Part shown: in pieces, positions 58,879 to 64,000 of the stretch
Position numbering within the stretch: the stretch's first letter is position 1
How the letters are laid out: every line of letters starts with the position of its first letter
Origin: Cymodocea nodosa
Taxonomy: Eukaryota > Streptophyta > Magnoliopsida > Alismatales > Cymodoceaceae
Assembly (NCBI GenBank): GCA_036874045.1
Contig: CM072345.1
Location: 4,117,501 to 4,181,500, forward strand
DNA length: 64,000 bases
Direction of reading: 5' to 3'
Position numbers and translations under genes: made by a program
Notes under the pieces: generated by a model
Databases searched by the model: none
The model's input: the letters and a program-made list of their open reading frames with translations, nothing else
Told to the model about the DNA's origin: nothing

Positions 58879-61800
58879 ATGGCTACTGGAAATGGTAATT
58901 TTTCTTTATATGAAGGTCAAAATCTTAATCATCCTCCTTTATTTGATGGAATACATTTTGAATATTGGAAATATAGGATGACAATTTTTCTTCAAAATAT
59001 AGATCATAAGTTGTGGTTCATGATTTCTAAACCATATACTCTGTTATCTACCCCTTATAATACTTGGACAATTACTGAAAAAGAAAATGAAACTCTAAAT
59101 ACTAAGGGCTTAAATATTTTATTTTGTACATTGAGTTATGAACAGTTCAGTAAAGTCTCGGCATATAAATCTGCTTATGAGGTGTTGTAGGATCGTATGG
59201 CTACACAAGAGGGGGGTGAATTGTGTATTTTTAATATTTTATGTAATATAATTGAAACTTTAAAACTCAAAAACAAGTCGAGACATTGTTTTCATAAAAT
59301 CATTTTTATTCAAGGTTTCAATTACAATATACAATTCAATTCTCCTCAGAAATTGTAGATGCAATAATATTTCGATACCATGTATCATCTAAACAATTTC
59401 ATAACTACAAACAGAGAAAACTAATTTGCGGAATTTAAAACTTTTCTCCCTATTTGAGATCTTTCTTCTTCTTCTTTTTCTTCTTCAGCAATTCTTCAGT
59501 GACGAATATCTTGTCTTTTCATGCTTCACCGAATTTGCTTTCTTCTGATACTTCAAATCTTCAGTGATGAAAATCTTACCTTTTTATGCTTCACTGAACT
59601 TTCTTCCACTTGAGAGATTTTCCCCGAGAAGGTGTTTTTGATCCCTGAAAAAGATTGTTCTTTTGGTGTGCAGGGATGGTTTGATCCTTGAAAAGATTTT
59701 TCGTTTTGTGTGCAAGGATAAATTGATCAACGAGAATTCTATGCCTTTTATACTGTATCTTCATTTCATGCATATCCTTCGCCTTTAACCACTACCAGTT
59801 TTCCACTTCTCCATGTCTTTTCTTTTTCCTTCATCGAAACACACACATTCTAACCCACGTTTATATTTCGAATTTTCTTTAATCATCAGTCCTGGATTTC
59901 TGAAAAATTTCCTGCAAAATAAACTTTCTCGTCCAAAAGTTTTTCATCAGTGTAATAAGAAGTCGTTACTTTAATGTTAACTAAACGAGTAACACAAGTA
60001 TATATATAACTTAGCGTTTCCAACTTAACTAGTTCCTCATGTGCCATTTCACGTGACAAGTACTGTAGCTAACTCAACGAACTAAGTCTGTGGTGTTATG
60101 CTATCTCAACGAACCATCTCCGTTGTGTTATGATAACTCAATGAACCATTTTCGTTGTGTTATGATAACTCAACGAACCAGTAATAAACAAATGTTTTTA
60201 TAAAAAGAATTTTACCACGTGCAAAAATAACAACTTAAGTTTATAACGCTAACCTAACGCGTTGCCTTAGTGTTCAATATAGCAACTCAACGCGTTTAGT
60301 TATGTTAACTTAACGAGTTAAACATGTGCACCTCACGTGATACAATACAACATTCGTAACTTATAATTTCACCACGTGTATAACACTAACTTAACGAGTT
60401 CGTCTCTTCTTTTACTCACTAACTTAACGAGTTATCACGTGACCTATTTTAACCTTTAAGCCTCTAACTTAACGAGTTCTCACGTGACCTCTATACAAAC
60501 AAAACTCTAACTTAACGAGTTGTCTAAACGTGCACTGTTCATGATACAGAAGATATAACATTAAAACATATCATGCTTTTCAATAAAAACACACGTTAAC
60601 TTAACGTTTAGCTAAATGAGAAATTAATGCAATGAAACAACTAGATATTAACTTCAGATCCAATACAGACAAGTATTTATATCAGTAAGCTTTTTCTGTA
60701 TTAATTGATGATTTTAATTTCTTTTCACAAGCAATAGTAATTGAGCAAATATGATTATTTTCATTCAGCACACATCATCAGAACAAAAATACTCAACAGG
60801 TGTGGCATGCATTAGAAGTTTCACATAAAGGTACTTCTCAAGTTAAAGAGACTAAGATAAACATGTTAATTCATAAGTATGAACTCTTTAAGATGCATGA
60901 AGACGAAAGTATTTCTGAGATGTTTTCTAGATTTCTTGATATCATAAACTCATTAAAATGCTTAGGAAAAAATTTTGGACAAAAGGATTTAGTAAGGAAA
61001 ATTCTCAAATCCCTAGTTCTAAATGGTCTCAAAAAGTAACATCAATTGAGGAATCACGAGATTTAAATATTTATACCATGCATGAACTTATAGGAAACTT
61101 AACTGCTTATGAAGATCAATTAAATGAATCTCTAAGTCAAAACAAACTAAAAATGAAGAAAGAAATAGCCTTTGAAATTAATTCAGATTCTGATATATCT
61201 AATGATTCTGACAAGGATTTGATCTTGCTAACTAAGAAATTCAAAAAAGCATGGAAAGCTAGGAAACAGCAAAGGAACAAAGATGATAAACCCTCAACAT
61301 CAAAATCACTCAATGACAAGAATTCTTCATCCAGAAAGTATGTATGTTACAACTATAAGAAACCTGGACATCTTTCTCCAGATTGTCCTATAAGGAAAAA
61401 TGAAAAGCATAGTAGGACAAATCAGAAGAAAATAGCTCAGAAAACTCAAAAAAAGTTTTACAAGAAAAATGCTTTAAAGGTCACTTGGGATGACATGTTA
61501 GAAGAGTCTGAATTTGAAGAATCATCATCAAAATCTTCACATTCAGAAGGAGAACGAGAGTTAGCAAACGTTGCTCATGTGTGCTTCATGGCAGATGAGT
61601 CTGAGGTAATATCTGATCTTGAAAGTTATTCAGATTTTAACTTTGTTGAATTATTATGTGCTTATCATGTATTATTACAAAAACTTAAAGTTTGTAAACT
61701 GGAAAATAAGAATATCAGAAACTCTTTATCCATTGTGGAAGAAGAAAATTGTTTCATGTCTACTACTTTAGAAAAGTTTAAATGTGATAATGAAAATCAT

Positions 61801-62733
61801 GCTAGAGATTTGCATAAATTTAGATTTAATGAATGTGTCTTGCATGAACAAATACAGAATACAAATGCTGAAAAATTAAAGATAGAATCTAAAAATGAAG
61901 TGTTGAGAAAAAATATAAATGATCTTGAGTTAGAGATTGATAAATTAAAAATGAGAGAGCTAGATTTAAATTCTACCATTGAGAAATGGAATTTAAGTCA
62001 AACTAACTAGTACCCCTACAATGTCATATAAATTTGGCTTAGGATTTGATTATCCTGAATATCCCGAATCTCAAGCAAATAAAGGATTTATTAGTTACAA
62101 TTCAAGTAATCTAAGACTAAAATTCCTTTTATCATGAAACAAGGTAATAAAAATGTAGAAATAGGTAATTCAAGGGATGAATCATGTAGTAATAATAAAA
62201 ATCAATGTGATTTGTCTAAATGTACTTCTAACATGACTATTAATGTTTCTAAAAATCTTGTTTCTTGTTTTGGAAATTCAGTTTCTAATGTTTCTAAAAT
62301 TTCAGACAATTGTAGTAAACTAAAAATTCAAAAACCTGAGCATGTAATTCAAAACACTGGTGTAAGACCAATTACTCATTCTACATGTGATAAATCTAAA
62401 AATTCTTGTGTAGAAAAAGATTTTGTATGTACTGAAAATTCAAATACAAGTACAAAATCTTAGTATGAACTTACTAAAATGTATGAGCATGACCAAAATA
62501 AATTAACATCTAATAAAAATCAATTTGGTCTTAGTTATACTACATCTGAAAACAAAAAGAATGATTATAAGAGCAATAATGCTATAAATAAGTATGATGC
62601 TAATGATAAGTCTATAGTACTTACAACAAATAAGAATGTAAATGATAATGTTAAACTGTTTTTAAGCAAAAAGAAGAAATAGGCGTTTAATGAACTTAGT
62701 TCTCAACAACATTGGGTACCAAGAAAAAGTTTT
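58879..62733 (+). pseudogene. Gag of element G, split by a solo LTR
   Basis: Coding is 58879-59185 and 60804-62733 around the insertion; the duplicated GGTGT keeps the reading frame alignable on both sides. The N-terminal part matches element C gag. A frameshift occurs near 61015 and another pair near 62005-62130. Stops occur at 62461 (TAG; TGG in C), 62680 (TAG; TAC in C) and TAA after 'WVPRKSFS' near 62737. Zinc knuckle: CYNY, with the second Cys replaced by Tyr (TAT 61354-61356), the same change as in element C. A coiled-coil-like region spans 61620-61980 and a linker rich in Asn/Ser/Lys runs to 62690. Confidence 0.87.
59186..60798 (-). mobile_element. Solo LTR of family C inside gag of element G
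   Basis: 1,613 bp, minus orientation, with perfect duplication GGTGT (59181-59185, 60799-60803). Very similar to both LTRs of element C (same lineage, few differences by eye). TATA-like box at 59744-59752 (minus). Left by recombination between the LTRs of a complete insertion. Confidence 0.95.
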
Positions 62734-62745
62734 TCTTAATTTGTT

Positions 62746-64000
62746 TTGCAAGAGGAAACAACATCAAAATGGATCTTGGACAGTGGAGCATCAAGTCACA
62801 TGACCGAACAGAAAAGTCTACTACAAAATTTTACAAATACCATGAAAGGAAGTATAACATTTGGAAACAAAAGCAGGGATAAAATCATAGGTATGGGTAA
62901 TGTTCAAATAACTCCGACTTGTGTTATTTCAAATGTACTATATGTAGAAAACCTAGGATTTAATTTGCTGAGTGTTATAAAACTAATTGAGAATGGATAT
63001 TATGTAGTGTTTGAAGATAATGAATGCAAAATTATTGATAAAAATACATATGAAATTAAGTTTATTGTTAAAAGAAATGGTTCTATATGTATTTTATCTT
63101 TACCTTCTAGTGTAGTTGATTTAAATTCATGTTTGCTAGATGAAACTAGTGATGCATGTCTATGGCATAGAAGGATAGGGCATATAAATATGAAAATGTT
63201 ACATAAACTATCTAGAAAATATTTAGTGAGAGGTTTACTAAAGATTAGATACTCAAAGGACTTTATGTGTGATGCATGTGAGTTAGGTAAACTTCAAAAA
63301 AACTCTTTTAAATCCAAAACTGATATTTCAAGCAAGAGAGTCTTAGAACATATACATATGGATCTATTTGGACCAACAAGAATCATGAGTCTTGGTGGTA
63401 AAAGGTATGTATTTATTTTAGTAGATGACTTCTCTAGATACACTTGGGTATATTTTCTAACATCTAAGACAGAAGTTTTTGAAAAATTTAAAATGTTTTG
63501 CAATCTTGTTCAAAATAAACAAAGTGTCTCTATTCAAAAACTTACGAGTGATCATGGTACTGAATTTGATAATGATCAAATGAATAATTACTATATAGAT
63601 CATGGCATTGATCACAGATTTTCTTTTCCAAGAGCACCGTCTCAAAAGTATGTTGTTGAGAGAAAGAATATATCACTTCAGGAAATGGCCAGAACTATGT
63701 TGAATGAACATAAGTTACCTCAAAATCTTTGGGCTGAAGTAGTAAATACAGTTTATTATGTTATTAACAGAAGTTACTTATGACCTCGTGTTAATAAAAC
63801 TCCTTTTGAAATTATGTTTAATAAGGTTCCAAAAATTTCCTATATGAAATCATTTGGCTGCAAGTGTTTTATTCTTAATACTAAGGATAAAAGAGATAAA
63901 TTTCAAGCCAAAGCGGACGAAGGAATTTTTGTAGGCTACTCTACTAGAAGTAAAGCCTATAGAGTATATAACAAGACATCTAGAACTATTGAAGAAACCC
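62746..64000 (+). pseudogene. Protease and integrase of element G (incomplete at window end)
   Basis: Protease active site D-S-G-A-S is intact in 'WILDSGASSHMTEQ' (near 62776). The pre-integrase zinc domain ('LWHRRIGH', 'MCDACELGK') and integrase core follow: D in 'IHMDLFGP', D in 'LTSDHGTEFDND', E in 'YVVERKNISLQ'. A TGA at 63781 stands for an Arg codon seen as AGA in element C. After it the frame continues ('PFEIMFNKVPKISYMKSFG', 'GIFVGYSTRSKAYRVYN') to the end of the window. No frameshift is seen from 62746 on. Confidence 0.9.

Larger units (their letters stand above)
57025..64000 (+). mobile_element. Copia element G (family C), 5' part, runs off the window
   Basis: 5' LTR, primer site, gag, protease and most of integrase are visible; the 3' half lies outside the window. 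Gag is split by a solo LTR of the same family (59186-60798). Protein blocks are close to those of element C, so the two derive from the same lineage. Confidence 0.93.

Noticed and set aside
1-64000. Intact host genes, tRNA or rRNA genes
   Set aside because: No cloverleaf-like tRNA, rRNA block or exon-like host coding region was noticed apart from the F-box-like fragment; a dedicated scan (tRNAscan-SE, Infernal) was not possible here.

Overview
This window is plant nuclear DNA made almost entirely of decayed, nested LTR retrotransposons. It is very AT-rich. The evidence for a plant is: Sirevirus-type Ty1/copia elements with the initiator-tRNA-Met primer site TGGTATCAGAGC, multiple GGGGGAG polypurine tracts and an accessory ORF after pol; plant-type Ty3/gypsy gag and integrase; and gypsy LTR ends with the usual 'tacttgcac...gtgcacttg' signature. 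No intact host gene, tRNA, rRNA or CRISPR array was found. The only host-like coding trace is an F-box-associated-domain-like fragment at 17018-17677. The species cannot be named from the sequence.

Families are labelled by letter here. B is a gypsy family whose LTRs start TGTTTAGAATG and form the oldest scaffold: B1 499-12582, B2 19499-21310, B3 21726-23366, B4 37440-38357, B5 38752-56023, and a fragment at 56899-57024. Into this scaffold are inserted copia element A (1587-11632), copia fragments F (12640-17005) and D (21371-21725), copia-family C LTRs and elements (24381-27857, 28050-32205, the full-length minus-strand element 39210-52364, element G from 57025 past the window end, and a solo LTR 59186-60798), a solo D LTR (25750-27668), and two gypsy-type solo LTRs E1 (28436-31010) and E2 (53490-55673). 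Most insertions keep a readable 5-bp target duplication (GAAGC, AAGTA, GTATC, TTAAG, GTTGG, GGTGT), which fixes the nesting order.

The best-preserved element is C on the minus strand, 13,155 bp with two 1,612-bp LTRs. Its gag-pol frame spans 1,790 codons with a few stops and a local frameshift, and its reverse transcriptase active site reads YVVD instead of YVDD. After pol it has a long noncoding stretch, an internal GGGGGAG tract, short palindromes and then an accessory ORF (aORF).

The main discovery candidate is that aORF. Four homologous copies occur (8234-10831, 14538-16708, 32760-34985, and 41325-43594 on the minus strand). Three sit in copia elements and one lies downstream of a gypsy integrase. 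Each is preceded by an array of short inverted repeats, and the three copia copies also have an internal purine tract. The region upstream of the copia A copy is homologous to the LTR of gypsy family B, and the 3' untranslated region of B is homologous to the post-pol region of copia C. The two superfamilies therefore appear to have exchanged a noncoding-plus-accessory-gene cassette.
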